Origin: Bacillaceae bacterium OF18-1A
GTDB taxonomy: Bacteria > Bacillota > Bacilli > Bacillales > Bacillaceae_G
DNA length: 64,000 bases
Direction: 5' to 3'
Assembly: GCA_027694045.1 (NCBI GenBank)
Contig: JAQEWB010000002.1
Location: forward strand, 682,001 to 746,000
Positions within the stretch are counted from its first letter, which is position 1; each line of letters starts with the position of its first letter. Shown here piece by piece: positions 42,513 through 52,212 of this stretch. The notes under the pieces are model-generated. The model was not told where the DNA came from. It made no database searches and saw only the letters and a program-made list of their open reading frames with translations. The position numbers were made by a program, and so were the translations under genes.

Positions 42513-43652
42513 TTAGTCCATCAAAAATGATTGGAATACTTCATTCCCTAATAACTTCCCTTTTCGCGTTAAACGAACATATCCATCGCTCTCTTCAAGC
42601 AATCCTTGTTCTTGGTTGTTTTGCAACTGCTTCGCGAAAACTTGATCCATCTCCATATTAAATTTCTTTTGAAACGCTATTTTAAATACACCTTTTGTTT
42701 TTCGAAGTCCTAAGAACAACTCTTCTTCCATTTTTTCTTTCTCAGTCACCACGTGAACATCTAAATATGGAAATCCAGTTTCATCGATCTTATTGAAATA
42801 TTGCTTGAGCGGACCTACATTTTGGATACGTTCTCCATTTACATAACTATGCGCTCCAGCTCCAAATCCATAATACTCTTCATTATTCCAGTATGTGAGG
42901 TTATGTCTACTTTCATTATCACCTTTTGAGAAATTGCTAATCTCGTACTGGGTATAGCCGTGCTTCTCCATTTCATCCATTACCATTTCATACATTTTCG
43001 CTTCATGGTCTTCACCTGGGAGTCTTAATTTCCCTTTATTCATTAAGTTATAAAACACAGTTTTTGGTTCCACAATTAATGAATATGCCGAGAAATGTTG
43101 TACACCAAGCGTAAAAGCAATGTCTAATGTTTCTTTTACATCTTCTATCGTCTGTCCTGGCAAAGCATAAATAATATCTACATTAATATTCTTAAAACCG
43201 ACTTCCTGCGCTTCTCGAATTGCCGTGAACGCATCTTCTCTCGTATGCTTACGTCCAATTTTTTCAAGCAATTCATCACGAAATGTTTGCACACCAAAAC
43301 TAATTCGGTTAACTCCGCCTTCTAGCAGTACATTCAACTTTTCTTTTGGCAAATCACCCGGATTCGCTTCAAATGTTAATTCACAATTCGGAGCAAAGGG
43401 ACGTAAACGACGGTTAATAATATCGAGTAGTTTTTTTGTCTGTTCCATATTTAATGCTGTCGGCGTTCCCCCGCCAACAAAAATCGTTTCCATACTATCA
43501 AACGGTACTTTTTGAACCGTATTTATTATTTCTTTCTCTAAATAATCTAAATATTGATCAACCGGTTGGCGTTCAATAAACACTTTATTAAAATCACAAT
43601 AGTGACAAATATGCTGACAAAACGGAATATGAATATATGCAGCTTGTACCAA
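42513..43652 (-). CDS. hemW: Radical SAM haem chaperone HemW
   Basis: HemN-like radical SAM protein; the HemW subgroup binds haem and inserts it into target enzymes rather than acting as coproporphyrinogen oxidase. 379 residues with YIHIPFCQHICHYCDF near the N-terminus, giving the cluster Cys-x3-Cys-x2-Cys (12, 16, 19), and GGGTPT. The extra N-terminal Cys of true HemN is absent. TTG start at 43652, with GTAGGAG upstream. Confidence 0.93.
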   Translation of the reverse strand: MVQAAYIHIPFCQHICHYCDFNKVFIERQPVDQYLDYLEKEIINTVQKVPFDSMETIFVGGGTPTALNMEQTKKLLDIINRRLRPFAPNCELTFEANPGDLPKEKLNVLLEGGVNRISFGVQTFRDELLEKIGRKHTREDAFTAIREAQEVGFKNINVDIIYALPGQTIEDVKETLDIAFTLGVQHFSAYSLIVEPKTVFYNLMNKGKLRLPGEDHEAKMYEMVMDEMEKHGYTQYEISNFSKGDNESRHNLTYWNNEEYYGFGAGAHSYVNGERIQNVGPLKQYFNKIDETGFPYLDVHVVTEKEKMEEELFLGLRKTKGVFKIAFQKKFNMEMDQVFAKQLQNNQEQGLLEESDGYVRLTRKGKLLGNEVFQSFLMD

Positions 43653-43675
43653 ATATAACTCCTACCTTTCTAAAA

Positions 43676-43698
43676 AGAAAACCTCCGCACTCCGGAGG
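43676..43698 (-). terminator. Terminator of the HxlR-type gene
   Basis: CCTCCG/CGGAGG stem followed by TTTTCTTTTT on the minus strand. Confidence 0.85.
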
Positions 43699-43703
43699 AT
43701 TCA

Positions 43704-44078
43704 TCACTTCTCTAACGTATTACGAATTTGTTCCATTCGCATTTTTCCCCAATCATACATCATTTCAACGATTGGTAAAAGCGTCATGCCTAATTCGCTC
43801 ATATAATACTCCACACGTGGAGGAATTTCTGGATATATTGTTCTTTCAACAATCCCATCTTCCATTAGCTCTTTTAATTGATTCGACAAAACTTTATGCG
43901 AAATGCTCGGAAATAATCGCTGTAACTCACTAAAACGATGAGGTCCTTCTACACCAAGATGCCACAGTATGACCACTTTCCACTTCCCACTAATAATAGA
44001 AAGTGTCAATTCTTTCTCGCAATTAAAATTGCCATTTTGTATTTTCTCTTGAATATCTTTTCGAATATTTTCGGACAT
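43704..44078 (-). CDS. HxlR-family (DUF24) winged-helix regulator
   Basis: 124-residue DNA-binding protein of the HxlR family. Core motifs: SGKWKVVILWHL, RFSELQRLFPSISHKVLSNQLKELMEDGIVER (recognition helix and wing) and VEYYMSELG. Cys20 in GNFNCEKEL sits where many family members have a redox-sensing cysteine. ATG 44078 has GGAG 9 nt upstream; 29 in-frame codons further up cross the promoter and are excluded. It interrupts the hemW-lepA pair seen in B. subtilis and has its own promoter, operator-like repeat and terminator. The target genes are unknown. Confidence 0.85.
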   Translation of the reverse strand: MSENIRKDIQEKIQNGNFNCEKELTLSIISGKWKVVILWHLGVEGPHRFSELQRLFPSISHKVLSNQLKELMEDGIVERTIYPEIPPRVEYYMSELGMTLLPIVEMMYDWGKMRMEQIRNTLEK

Positions 44079-44112
44079 TAATAGTCTCCTAACTCTATAT
44101 GAACTAAAAGCT

Positions 44113-44149
44113 CTCTCACTATTGTAAATGAGAGATGCTGAGATGTCTA
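44113..44149 (-). promoter_or_regulatory. Promoter and candidate operator of the HxlR gene
   Basis: Minus strand TAGACA (44149-44144), 17-bp spacer, TACAAT (44126-44121). Inverted repeat CTCTCATT/AGTGAGAG (44134-44127 and 44120-44113, one mismatch) is centred exactly on the -10. Suggests autoregulation. Confidence 0.65.
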
Positions 44150-44165
44150 AAAAGTAATTATACAT

Positions 44166-44192
44166 AAAAAAAGAAGCCGCATAAACGACTCC
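44166..44192 (-). terminator. Terminator of lepA
   Basis: GGAGTCG/CGGCTTC (with wobbles), loop TTTATG, then T7 on the minus strand. Confidence 0.75.
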
Positions 44193-44209
44193 TTTTCCTA
44201 TAACAAATA

Positions 44210-46033
44210 TTAGTTGTCATCCATTTTCAGTACAGCCATGAATGCTTCTTGCGGTACTTCTACAGAACCAACAGACTTCATACGCTTTTTACCTTCTTTT
44301 TGCTTATCAAGAAGTTTACGTTTACGAGAAATGTCACCGCCGTAACATTTCGCAAGTACGTTTTTACGCATCGCCTTAATTGTAGAACGTGCTACAACTT
44401 TATTTCCAATAGTCGCCTGAATTGGCACTTCGAACTGTTGTCTTGGAATTAATTCTTTTAACTTCTCTACGATTACTTTACCACGGTCATATGCTGAATC
44501 ACGGTGTACGATAAATGATAGAGCATCCACTTGTTCATTATTTAAAAGAATATCCATTTTCACAAGTTTAGATGGTTTGTAACCAATTAACTCGTAATCA
44601 AATGATGCATATCCTTTTGTATTTGATTTCAATTGATCGAAGAAATCATATACGATTTCTGATAACGGGATTTCATATGTTAATGTAACACGTGTTTCAT
44701 CTAAATATTGCATATCAATAAACGTTCCACGTTTACCTTGGCAGATTTCCATTACAGCTCCAACATAGTCATTCGGAACCATAATTGAAGCCTTCACAAA
44801 CGGCTCTTCTACACGATCGATAGACTGTGGATCTGGCATATTAGATGGGTTATCAACAATAACATCTTCACCGTTTGTTAAGTAAACTTTATAAATAACG
44901 CTTGGCGCCGTTGTAATTAAATCAATTTTAAATTCACGTTCAATACGTTCTTGAATAATTTCCATGTGAAGAAGTCCTAAGAAACCACAACGGAAACCAA
45001 ATCCTAGCGCTTGAGATGTTTCTGGTTCAAACTCAAGAGCAGAATCGTTTAACTCTAACTTTTCTAATGCATCACGTAAGTCGTTGTAACGTGCAGAATC
45101 AATCGGATATAAACCACAGAATACCATTGGGTTTAATTTACGATAACCTGCTAACGGCTCAGCTGCTGGACGTTTCGCGTGTGTAATCGTATCACCAACG
45201 CGTGTATCACCAACATTTTTAATCGATGCTGCTAAGAAACCTACATCACCTACTGTTAACTCATCACGTTGCGTTGTTTTCGGTGTAAATACACCTACTT
45301 CTGTTACTTCAAATTCTTTACCAGTAGCCATCATACGTACTTTATCGCCAACTTTTACCGTTCCATTTACAACACGGATATAAGCAATTACACCGCGGTA
45401 CGGATCATATAAAGAGTCAAAAATCATACATTGTAACGGCTCTTCAGAATCACCTGTTGGAGCTGGCACTTTTTCAACAATTTGTTCTAAGATTTCTTCA
45501 ATACCGATACCAGCTTTTGCAGAAGCAAGTACAGCTTCTGATGCATCTAAACCAATTACATCTTCTACCTCTTGACGTACACGTTCTGGATCCGCACTTG
45601 GCAAGTCGATTTTATTAATAACTGGTAAAATTTCCAAATTGTTATCAAGCGCTAAATATACGTTCGCTAACGTCTGTGCTTCAATACCTTGCGCTGCATC
45701 TACTACAAGAATCGCGCCTTCACAAGCCGCTAAACTACGAGATACTTCGTACGTAAAGTCGACGTGTCCTGGTGTATCAATTAAGTGAAGAATATATTCT
45801 TCACCGTCTTTTGCTGTATAGTTTAATTGTACTGCGTTTAATTTAATTGTAATACCACGCTCACGCTCTAAATCCATAGAGTCAAGCAATTGAGCTTTCA
45901 TTTCACGTTGTGTTAACGCGTTTGTTTTCTCTAAAATACGGTCTGCTAACGTTGATTTTCCGTGGTCAATATGAGCAATGATAGAGAAATTACGAATTTT
46001 GGACTGTCTTTTTGCTCTTTCTTCTTTGTTCAT
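44210..46033 (-). CDS. lepA: Elongation factor 4 (LepA)
   Basis: Ribosome-associated translational GTPase, 607 residues, related to [18 protein letters not shown] (P-loop), [29 protein letters not shown], and the characteristic LepA C-terminal domain with [25 protein letters not shown]. 164 bp after yqxA, separated by a terminator. Confidence 0.98.
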   Translation of the reverse strand: MNKEERAKRQSKIRNFSIIAHIDHGKSTLADRILEKTNALTQREMKAQLLDSMDLERERGITIKLNAVQLNYTAKDGEEYILHLIDTPGHVDFTYEVSRSLAACEGAILVVDAAQGIEAQTLANVYLALDNNLEILPVINKIDLPSADPERVRQEVEDVIGLDASEAVLASAKAGIGIEEILEQIVEKVPAPTGDSEEPLQCMIFDSLYDPYRGVIAYIRVVNGTVKVGDKVRMMATGKEFEVTEVGVFTPKTTQRDELTVGDVGFLAASIKNVGDTRVGDTITHAKRPAAEPLAGYRKLNPMVFCGLYPIDSARYNDLRDALEKLELNDSALEFEPETSQALGFGFRCGFLGLLHMEIIQERIEREFKIDLITTAPSVIYKVYLTNGEDVIVDNPSNMPDPQSIDRVEEPFVKASIMVPNDYVGAVMEICQGKRGTFIDMQYLDETRVTLTYEIPLSEIVYDFFDQLKSNTKGYASFDYELIGYKPSKLVKMDILLNNEQVDALSFIVHRDSAYDRGKVIVEKLKELIPRQQFEVPIQATIGNKVVARSTIKAMRKNVLAKCYGGDISRKRKLLDKQKEGKKRMKSVGSVEVPQEAFMAVLKMDDN

Positions 46034-46197
46034 CTATGTTCTCAACTCCTAATAGTCTCGCCAATATACACTAGCACTGATTATATCAATAGAGCAGCAA
46101 AGATTCAATGAAAACTCGTGCTGCTTACAATACAAATCATTCTATCTATATCTTATGCGAACAAACCATAAGAGACAAACCTTTTTCAAAATTAAAA

Positions 46198-46229
46198 ACG
46201 GCTGCCTTACAAACCGATAAGACAACCGT
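46198..46229 (-). terminator. Terminator of gpr-yqxA
   Basis: 12-bp stem ACGGTTGTCTTA/TAAGGCAGCCGT (three wobbles) then TTTTAATTTT on the minus strand. Confidence 0.85.
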
Positions 46230-46242
46230 CCTCCAAGTTACC

Positions 46243-46602
46243 CTAACTAAAAATCATCTTCACTTTCCCAACAACTATATTCGTTCCGAACTTTGTCATT
46301 TCATAAACGACGTTTGCTATCGCCATACCAATTCCTTCTACAACATTAAAACTTCTTAAACTTTCTAATTGTTTTTGTTTTTCCGTAGTGGAAAACGAAC
46401 TCCCCAAAATTTCTGATGCAGTGCTCGTTCCCTCTGTTCCTGTCATATGAGCTATTTGTTCATATGACAGCTGCTGATAGCCTTTCATGCTTTTCAAGCC
46501 GTGATTTGCGAGTGCCACTCCCGATATAACCATAAGCAAGCATACAGCTACACTACATATACACAAAAGCGCAAAGCGGCTCAAACTATCATCTCGTCCC
46601 AT
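46243..46602 (-). CDS. yqxA: DUF3679 protein (YqxA-like)
   Basis: 119-residue protein with one N-terminal membrane helix (about residues 10-32) and a polar remainder. Function unknown; named from its position before lepA and similarity in layout to B. subtilis YqxA. The ATG overlaps the gpr stop (TGATG), so coupled translation with gpr is likely, suggesting a forespore-linked product. Confidence 0.8.
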   Translation of the reverse strand: MGRDDSLSRFALLCICSVAVCLLMVISGVALANHGLKSMKGYQQLSYEQIAHMTGTEGTSTASEILGSSFSTTEKQKQLESLRSFNVVEGIGMAIANVVYEMTKFGTNIVVGKVKMIFS

Positions 46603-47705
46603 CAATGTGTATATGCTCCCGTATTATCTTGATCAATTTGATGATGCAGCGCAGCGTTTAAACCACTCGCTATTACATTTGCCATATCTTCTATAAAAGC
46701 ATCCACTTCTTTTGGGGTCACCATTAAATTATGACCAAGAGGAGATAATACTTCATAAATCAATTTCCTCTTCTCTTCATCCTCCAACGTACCTACAGCA
46801 CCTAAAAACATATTTCGGCTCTTCTCATCTGGCATATCTTCTTCTGTTAATTTTTTCTTTTCTCCAAATGAAAATCCCGCAGGTAATAAAGATCGTGACG
46901 GCTTATGCCCCTCTTTCATCTCCCTTCCAAAGTGCTTCAAAATAAAATCAATCGTATCACTCGTAATAGAAACTGCATCTACCACAGTCGGAACACCAAT
47001 TGCAATAACAGGAATACCTAATGTTTCTTTACTTAACTCCTTACGTTTATTCCCAACACCCGATCCAGGATGAATTCCTGTATCAGAAATTTGTATCGTG
47101 CTATTCACTCGTTCAATCGAACGGGCAGCTAATGCATCAATTGCAATGACAAAGTCTGGCTTTGTCTTCTCAATAATCCCATAAATAACATCGCTCGTTT
47201 CAATCCCTGTAATTCCCATTACCCCCGGCCTGATTGCACTAACAGGTCTAAATCCTTCTTCTACACTTTCAGGCTGCAATTGAAACAAATGTCTCGTTAC
47301 TAATACATTTTCTACAACTATCGGTCCAAGCGCATCTGGCGTTACATTCCAATTCCCAAGCCCAACAATTAAACAACTCGCTTCTTTTGTAACGCCAACC
47401 TCTTCTAAGAAATACGAAAATTCTTTCGCAAAAATACGCTCCACTTTTTGTTGTAGTTCCGTATCTTGTTGGCGTATACCTTGTACTTCGAGCGTTAAAT
47501 AATTTCCAGGTTTTTTACCCATCGATTCAGATGCAACTTCGTCAATCGTTACTTTTGTAATTGTAATACCCTCTTCTTCCCTCTCTTTTACAATAACTCC
47601 TTGTATCCCTTTTTCTTCTTCTTGGCGCTCTTGCAACATTTGATGCGCCTCTACAGCAAGGTCAGTTCTAACACTATATTTACTTAAATCTAATGGTTCT
47701 TTCAT
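46602..47705 (-). CDS. gpr: Germination protease GPR
   Basis: Aspartic-type protease that degrades small acid-soluble spore proteins at germination. 367 residues. It is made as a zymogen; the N-terminal propeptide [14 protein letters not shown] is visible before LAVEAHQM. Landmarks: [54 protein letters not shown] and [16 protein letters not shown] 47705 has GGAGGAG upstream. Divergent from rpsT. SigG control is expected but I did not resolve its promoter. Confidence 0.97.
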   Translation of the reverse strand: MKEPLDLSKYSVRTDLAVEAHQMLQERQEEEKGIQGVIVKEREEEGITITKVTIDEVASESMGKKPGNYLTLEVQGIRQQDTELQQKVERIFAKEFSYFLEEVGVTKEASCLIVGLGNWNVTPDALGPIVVENVLVTRHLFQLQPESVEEGFRPVSAIRPGVMGITGIETSDVIYGIIEKTKPDFVIAIDALAARSIERVNSTIQISDTGIHPGSGVGNKRKELSKETLGIPVIAIGVPTVVDAVSITSDTIDFILKHFGREMKEGHKPSRSLLPAGFSFGEKKKLTEEDMPDEKSRNMFLGAVGTLEDEEKRKLIYEVLSPLGHNLMVTPKEVDAFIEDMANVIASGLNAALHHQIDQDNTGAYTH

Positions 47706-47886
47706 CGTATCTCCTCCGTCATTCATAGTAAATATCGTTAGATTTCCCAAAGTTATATAAGGTCATTCTTTCCTTTACGTGAAATTTCATTGATATACTA
47801 TTGCAATTCTCTTCACCGTTTGATAGAATATCACTTGTTCTATGTTAAGAATCGAGTCATTCGATTGCACCAGGGAGGTGAAAAGT

Positions 47887-48144
47887 ATGGCAAACATCAA
47901 ATCTGCTATCAAACGCGCTAAACTTAGCGAAGAGCGTCGTGCACATAACGCTTCTATCAAGTCTGACATGCGTTCTGCTGTTAAAACTGTAGAAGCTTTA
48001 GTTACTAATAACGATCTTGAAAATGCTAAAGAAGCTTTCAAAACTGCTTCTAAAAAACTTGACAAAGCAGCTCGTAAAGGTCTTATCCACCAAAACGCTG
48101 CAGCTCGTCAAAAATCTCGCTTAGCGAAACAAGTAAACGCGTAA
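47887..48144 (+). CDS. rpsT: 30S ribosomal protein S20
   Basis: 85 residues, [18 protein letters not shown] start, basic helical protein that binds 16S rRNA early in 30S assembly. ATG 47887 follows GGGAGGTG. One of few plus-strand genes here, with its own terminator. Confidence 0.98.
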   Translation: MANIKSAIKRAKLSEERRAHNASIKSDMRSAVKTVEALVTNNDLENAKEAFKTASKKLDKAARKGLIHQNAAARQKSRLAKQVNA

Positions 48145-48151
48145 GGCGTTT

Positions 48152-48180
48152 AAAAAACGATCCATTTGGGTCGTTTTTTT
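48152..48180 (+). terminator. Terminator of rpsT
   Basis: AAAAAACGATCC/GGGTCGTTTTTT stem with T7. Confidence 0.9.
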
Positions 48181-48183
48181 ATA

Positions 48184-48222
48184 TACAAAAAGTTCACGTA
48201 CTAAGTACGTGAACTTTTTGTA
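48184..48222 (-). terminator. Terminator of holA
   Basis: 39-bp palindrome, arms TACAAAAAGTTCACGTACT and its complement around a single A, just past the holA stop. Confidence 0.9.
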
Positions 48223-48225
48223 TCG

Positions 48226-49236
48226 TTACATATGATTTAGTCGCATTAAGAAAAACTCAAGCACAAGCTTCTTATCCATTTTTCCCGTCTTCATACTATA
48301 ATCAGCTTCCGCTAATTCTATAATAACTTTTTTTAATTCTTCAAAAGAGAAAAACTTCGTTTGATTCATCGCCAACTTTACACGATACGGATGTACACCA
48401 ATATGAGACGCAATTTGATTCTGTCCATAACCACGCTGCTGCAATTCTTTCACTTGATAGAGCAAACGGAATTGACTCACTAATAACGCAAGCAATTTAA
48501 TGGGTTCTTCCTGTTGCGTAAATAATCCATCCAAAATTTGCATCGCACCCGCGATATCTTTTTTCACCACTTTCTCTGTCAAAGCAAACACATTTTGCTC
48601 CACAGACTTCGGCACAAGCTCTGCAACAAGTTTCGGTGTAATCTCTCCACCCATACCTACGTATAACGTTAACTTGTCCATTTCCTTCGCCAACATCGTT
48701 ACATTACTTCCCACAAGTTCTAACAACAAGCTAACAGCTGCATGATCAATATGCACGTGTACTTCATCCGCACGAGCAATTATCCATTTCTGAACATCCT
48801 GCACTTGCATCGCATTCGCTTCTACTATATCTGCTGTTTTCTTTAATAGTTTTGTAATTTTTTTTCGTTCATCGAGTTTTTCGTAAGGCGCAACAAAAAC
48901 AAGAATAGAAAATGGAGAAGGTTCCCCAATATATTCTTCTAAAATTTTTATATTTTGTTCTAACTTTTCTTTTTGTGAAGTTAAAAAAAGTGGTGATTTT
49001 ATTAATAGCACTTTACGTTCTCCAAAAAAAGGAAGCGTACGCGCATCCTCAACCACATCTTCTAAATACGCTTCTTCCAAATCATATGTTACAACATTAA
49101 ACTCTCGATCTTCCTCTTCCAAGGCCTCTGTTGTAATCAACTTTATCGTTTCATTTATAAAAAATGCTTCCGTTCCATACAGTAAATATAACGAAGCAAA
49201 CTGTTTCTTTTTAATTTTTTTATGTATATCACTCAT
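48226..49236 (-). CDS. holA: DNA polymerase III delta subunit
   Basis: Clamp loader subunit that opens the beta ring. 336 residues: N-terminal ATPase-like fold (LYLLYGTEAFFINETI), LEENIKILE-type middle, and C-terminal collar domain (LLALLVSQFRLLYQVKEL, HPYRVKLA). Located next to the comE locus as in B. subtilis (yqeN). Confidence 0.95.
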   Translation of the reverse strand: MSDIHKKIKKKQFASLYLLYGTEAFFINETIKLITTEALEEEDREFNVVTYDLEEAYLEDVVEDARTLPFFGERKVLLIKSPLFLTSQKEKLEQNIKILEEYIGEPSPFSILVFVAPYEKLDERKKITKLLKKTADIVEANAMQVQDVQKWIIARADEVHVHIDHAAVSLLLELVGSNVTMLAKEMDKLTLYVGMGGEITPKLVAELVPKSVEQNVFALTEKVVKKDIAGAMQILDGLFTQQEEPIKLLALLVSQFRLLYQVKELQQRGYGQNQIASHIGVHPYRVKLAMNQTKFFSFEELKKVIIELAEADYSMKTGKMDKKLVLEFFLMRLNHM

Positions 49237-49375
49237 ACTTTTTTCCTACTCCCTAACTTGGCAATATATATATTTATACTAATGCCCTAGCTTTTGTTTT
49301 ACAAGTACAAAGGAACAGGCCGTATAACCCGTCCCTTTATTTATATAAAACGCCACGCAATAAGCCCCGGGTTTC

Positions 49376-49480
49376 TTATTGGTGTGCGGTAATCACTTTC
49401 CCTTTATTATTCACAATAAAACTCCGAGTATAAGTGCCAACTGTTAACATGCTTGGAAACAAAAACTCACGCTATTCCAT
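49376..49480 (-). pseudogene. Short coding remnant of an unidentified gene
   Basis: A 35-codon minus-strand stretch looks protein-like: MLTVGTYTRSFIVNNKGK then VITAHQ and a TAA stop at 49376-49378, preceded in frame by EFLFPS and, further up, an in-frame TAG. The pattern of a basic GK turn and a plain stop resembles the C-terminus of a real protein. A bcr1-like element begins 13 bp upstream, so the gene may have been cut by insertion or deletion. No family recognised. Confidence 0.35.
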
Positions 49481-49493
49481 GAACGAAAGAGCA

Positions 49494-49632
49494 ATAAAAT
49501 GCAACTTTAATTAGTAGAGATTTTGTTCATTCCCACTGGTTATTTTCCCTCACAAATCGGCTATTGACAGGTATTTAATCTCCGAATGAACTTTAAAATT
49601 CTAGTCTTACTACACACAAATAACGGGATAAA
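49494..49632 (+). repeat. bcr1-like dispersed repeat, copy 4 (diverged)
   Basis: 139 bp from ATAAAATGCAACTTTAATTAG to ACGGGATAAA. Has the 5' hairpin region (TTTGTTCATTCCCACTGGTTATT), CTCACAAATCGG and GTCTTACTACACACAAATAACGGG, all drifted from copies 2 and 3. Confidence 0.75.
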
Positions 49633-49719
49633 ACACGCACTTTTTCTTCACTATGGAAATTGTAGATTTTTTTCTGACAATATTTTATACTAAAGAAGAA
49701 TGTTGGGGAGGGATTCTAA

Positions 49720-49854
49720 ATGAATGAGTTTGAACAAAACGTTCAAAGTAAACGTAATGACGCTATTGATTCAGGGGTAGGATTTATCGTCTCATTTGGT
49801 TTTTTCGCAACACTTTTCATTATTGCAACTATTATTAAATTTATCGGTTCTTAA
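49720..49854 (+). CDS. yqzM: YqzM family small membrane protein
   Basis: 44 residues, the length and position (beside comEC) of B. subtilis YqzM. N-terminal half is polar (MNEFEQNVQSKRND), the rest one membrane helix (about residues 17-42, GVGFIVSFGFFATLF start). GGGGAGGG lies about 8 nt before ATG 49720. Function unknown. Confidence 0.88.
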   Translation: MNEFEQNVQSKRNDAIDSGVGFIVSFGFFATLFIIATIIKFIGS

Positions 49855-49888
49855 AGGCTGCTATTTCATAGCAGTCTTCTCTTTTTCA
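49855..49888 (+). terminator. Terminator of yqzM
   Basis: GGCTGCTAT/ATAGCAGTC (one wobble) then TTCTCTTTTT. Overlaps the end of the convergent comEC. Confidence 0.75.
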
Positions 49889-52198
49889 TCTATTATGTGT
49901 TTCATCATATGTAATTTTACTTCGAAAGGTTCCGATTTCCCCTTTAAAAACATAGGAGATAGCCCCTTGCTTATCTGTACGCCATATTTCAGCACCCATC
50001 TTCTCAAAACGCTCTACAACTTCTTCATGCGGGTGCCCATACCTATTCCGCTCACCAGCAGAAATAATCGCCACACGAGGTTGTACGACGCTCAAAAACG
50101 GGGCTATAGATGACGTGTTACTTCCATGATGAGCGACTTTTAAAACATCTGCCCGCAAATCCGGGTATGCTTCTGCTAAAAACGTCTCCCCCTCTTCTTC
50201 TAAATCACCTGTAAATAGCCACTTCATCCCTCCGAATTTTGCCCATATTACAATTGAAGCGTTATTTTCACTTTTTTCTGTTCCTTTTGGAGCTAACACG
50301 AAAAATTCTGCTCCATTTACACTCCAACGCTCTCCTTCTTCTACTTCACTTATTTTCACTGCTTTTTCCAATGCTTTTTTCTTTACCGCTTTTTCTAATG
50401 CTGTATCTTGTTCTTTTTGACCAAATACAATTTCTTTTACAGTTATATATGATAATAATTCTGATGCAGCACCTATATGATCCGCATCTCCATGCGTTAT
50501 GATTAACTTATGAATTGTTTTTACCCCTTCCTTTTGTAAAAAAGGAACTAAAATGTCATTACCAACAGAAAACTCATGCTTTTTCCGTTGCCATTCTTCT
50601 TTATTTATCCGAAGCTTCCCACCTGTATCAATAAGATAAACCTCTTTATCATACGGAAGGCGGATTAATATTGCATCACCTTGGCCAACATCAATAAATG
50701 TAACGCTCCCACTTTCTCGAAAATATGGATATACATAATGACATGTACTAATAAAAATAAATATACTCACAACAATCTTTTTCGACGCCCCTTTTTCTAA
50801 AATCATTAATATACTAACTATAATCACACAATAGACAACTACAAGAAGCAAAGGAGTTTGCCCGAAAACAAGTCTGGTAAACGGCAAGTTTTCACAGTAA
50901 CTTAGAAGACTATTAGAAATATCCAAACCTATTGACAATACATTTGCGAGTCCTTTTGCTAGAAATGGAACAAACGGTATACATATAAGAATAATAAGAC
51001 AACAAGGTAATACAATTACAGATAAAAACGGAACGTATATGAGATTGAGGAAAATACTATATGGAGAAAAATAACCGAAGTGATATAACAAAATCGGGGT
51101 ACTGACGAGCTGCGAAATAATAGAAATGTAAATAGAATTCCGTATTATGCCATTACTACCCTCTAGTAAAATTGGAGCAGACAAAACTAAAGCCAAACTA
51201 CCTACAAAAGAAAACTGAAATCCAATATTAAAAACAAGATATGGATCATATATAAGCATGCATATAGCTGTTATACTTAAGGCATTTAAACTAGATAAAC
51301 GAATAGAACACATAAAAGCGATCAACAGTAAAACTCCTGTTATAGAAGCTCTTATAACAGACGGTGAAGCCCCTGCTAAAACCATATACAAAGGAATACA
51401 AACGATAATACATACTGTTGCTATCTCTCTCGTCACACCACTCCTTAGTAAAATAAAATACATAATAACCATTAGCAATACAATATGCGAACCTGAAATC
51501 GCCAACAAATGCACAAGACCAAATTGTTGATATTGCGCTTCAACTTCAAACTTCATCTGTTGTCTATCACCGAATAATAAGGCATTCATAAAAGCACCTG
51601 ATTGTTCCGGAAACATTTCTGCAACTTTGGAAATTATTTGCTGCCTTAAAAGAAGAATCCATTGTACGAATGATAATGATGTTTTATGACATTCAGAAAT
51701 ATATGTAGCGTCAAATATAAAATGAATACTTTGTTTATACAAATAATCACGGTAATCAAAACTATGAAAATTCCGGGCTGCTTGCGGTTCTTTCCTCTCA
51801 CCTTTGAATGCACAGGATACTCCTGCATATAATTGTTGTAATTGTTTCTTTTCCAAAGCTGATTTTATTTTGTAACTTAACTGCACTATGTTTTTATTTT
51901 GATCTTCAAATTGAAAAGATAGACGATCACCATTAATAAGAGGTGTATTTTGTATCACCCCTCTTGTAACTTCATAGGGGCCTCCTAGAGGAGTATTTTT
52001 CCCTTTAACATACGAAGTGTATATAGCGCCACAAAAACACGCTAACATACAAAAAATGAAGGTTTTACGCGAAGTACGATAGAGACAAAAGAAAACATAA
52101 AAAAAGAGAAAACAAGACACCCATAAAAACGACGTGGAAAAGGCCATTGCAATCCCTATTACAAAAGAGATTGCAACAAAGCACCATTGTCCATGCAA
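49886..52198 (-). CDS. comEC: DNA uptake channel protein ComEC
   Basis: Carries transforming single-stranded DNA across the membrane. 770 residues, full length: N-terminal membrane helices, OB-like extracellular loop (about 60-170), Competence domain with many helices (LLAISGSHIVLLM, ASPSVIRASI), and a C-terminal metallo-beta-lactamase-like domain with DVGQGDAILI, THGDADHIGA and HHGSNTSS. TTG start at 52198 with AAGGAGTGAG upstream. 14 bp after comEB. No disrupting mutation seen. Confidence 0.95.
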   Translation of the reverse strand: MHGQWCFVAISFVIGIAMAFSTSFLWVSCFLFFYVFFCLYRTSRKTFIFCMLACFCGAIYTSYVKGKNTPLGGPYEVTRGVIQNTPLINGDRLSFQFEDQNKNIVQLSYKIKSALEKKQLQQLYAGVSCAFKGERKEPQAARNFHSFDYRDYLYKQSIHFIFDATYISECHKTSLSFVQWILLLRQQIISKVAEMFPEQSGAFMNALLFGDRQQMKFEVEAQYQQFGLVHLLAISGSHIVLLMVIMYFILLRSGVTREIATVCIIVCIPLYMVLAGASPSVIRASITGVLLLIAFMCSIRLSSLNALSITAICMLIYDPYLVFNIGFQFSFVGSLALVLSAPILLEGSNGIIRNSIYISIISQLVSTPILLYHFGYFSPYSIFLNLIYVPFLSVIVLPCCLIILICIPFVPFLAKGLANVLSIGLDISNSLLSYCENLPFTRLVFGQTPLLLVVVYCVIIVSILMILEKGASKKIVVSIFIFISTCHYVYPYFRESGSVTFIDVGQGDAILIRLPYDKEVYLIDTGGKLRINKEEWQRKKHEFSVGNDILVPFLQKEGVKTIHKLIITHGDADHIGAASELLSYITVKEIVFGQKEQDTALEKAVKKKALEKAVKISEVEEGERWSVNGAEFFVLAPKGTEKSENNASIVIWAKFGGMKWLFTGDLEEEGETFLAEAYPDLRADVLKVAHHGSNTSSIAPFLSVVQPRVAIISAGERNRYGHPHEEVVERFEKMGAEIWRTDKQGAISYVFKGEIGTFRSKITYDETHNR

Positions 52199-52212
52199 CT
52201 TATACTCACTCC

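Noticed and set aside
49306..49342. Terminator AAAGGAACAGG...CCGTCCCTTT upstream of holA
   Set aside because: Stem is imperfect and no gene ends there on either strand.
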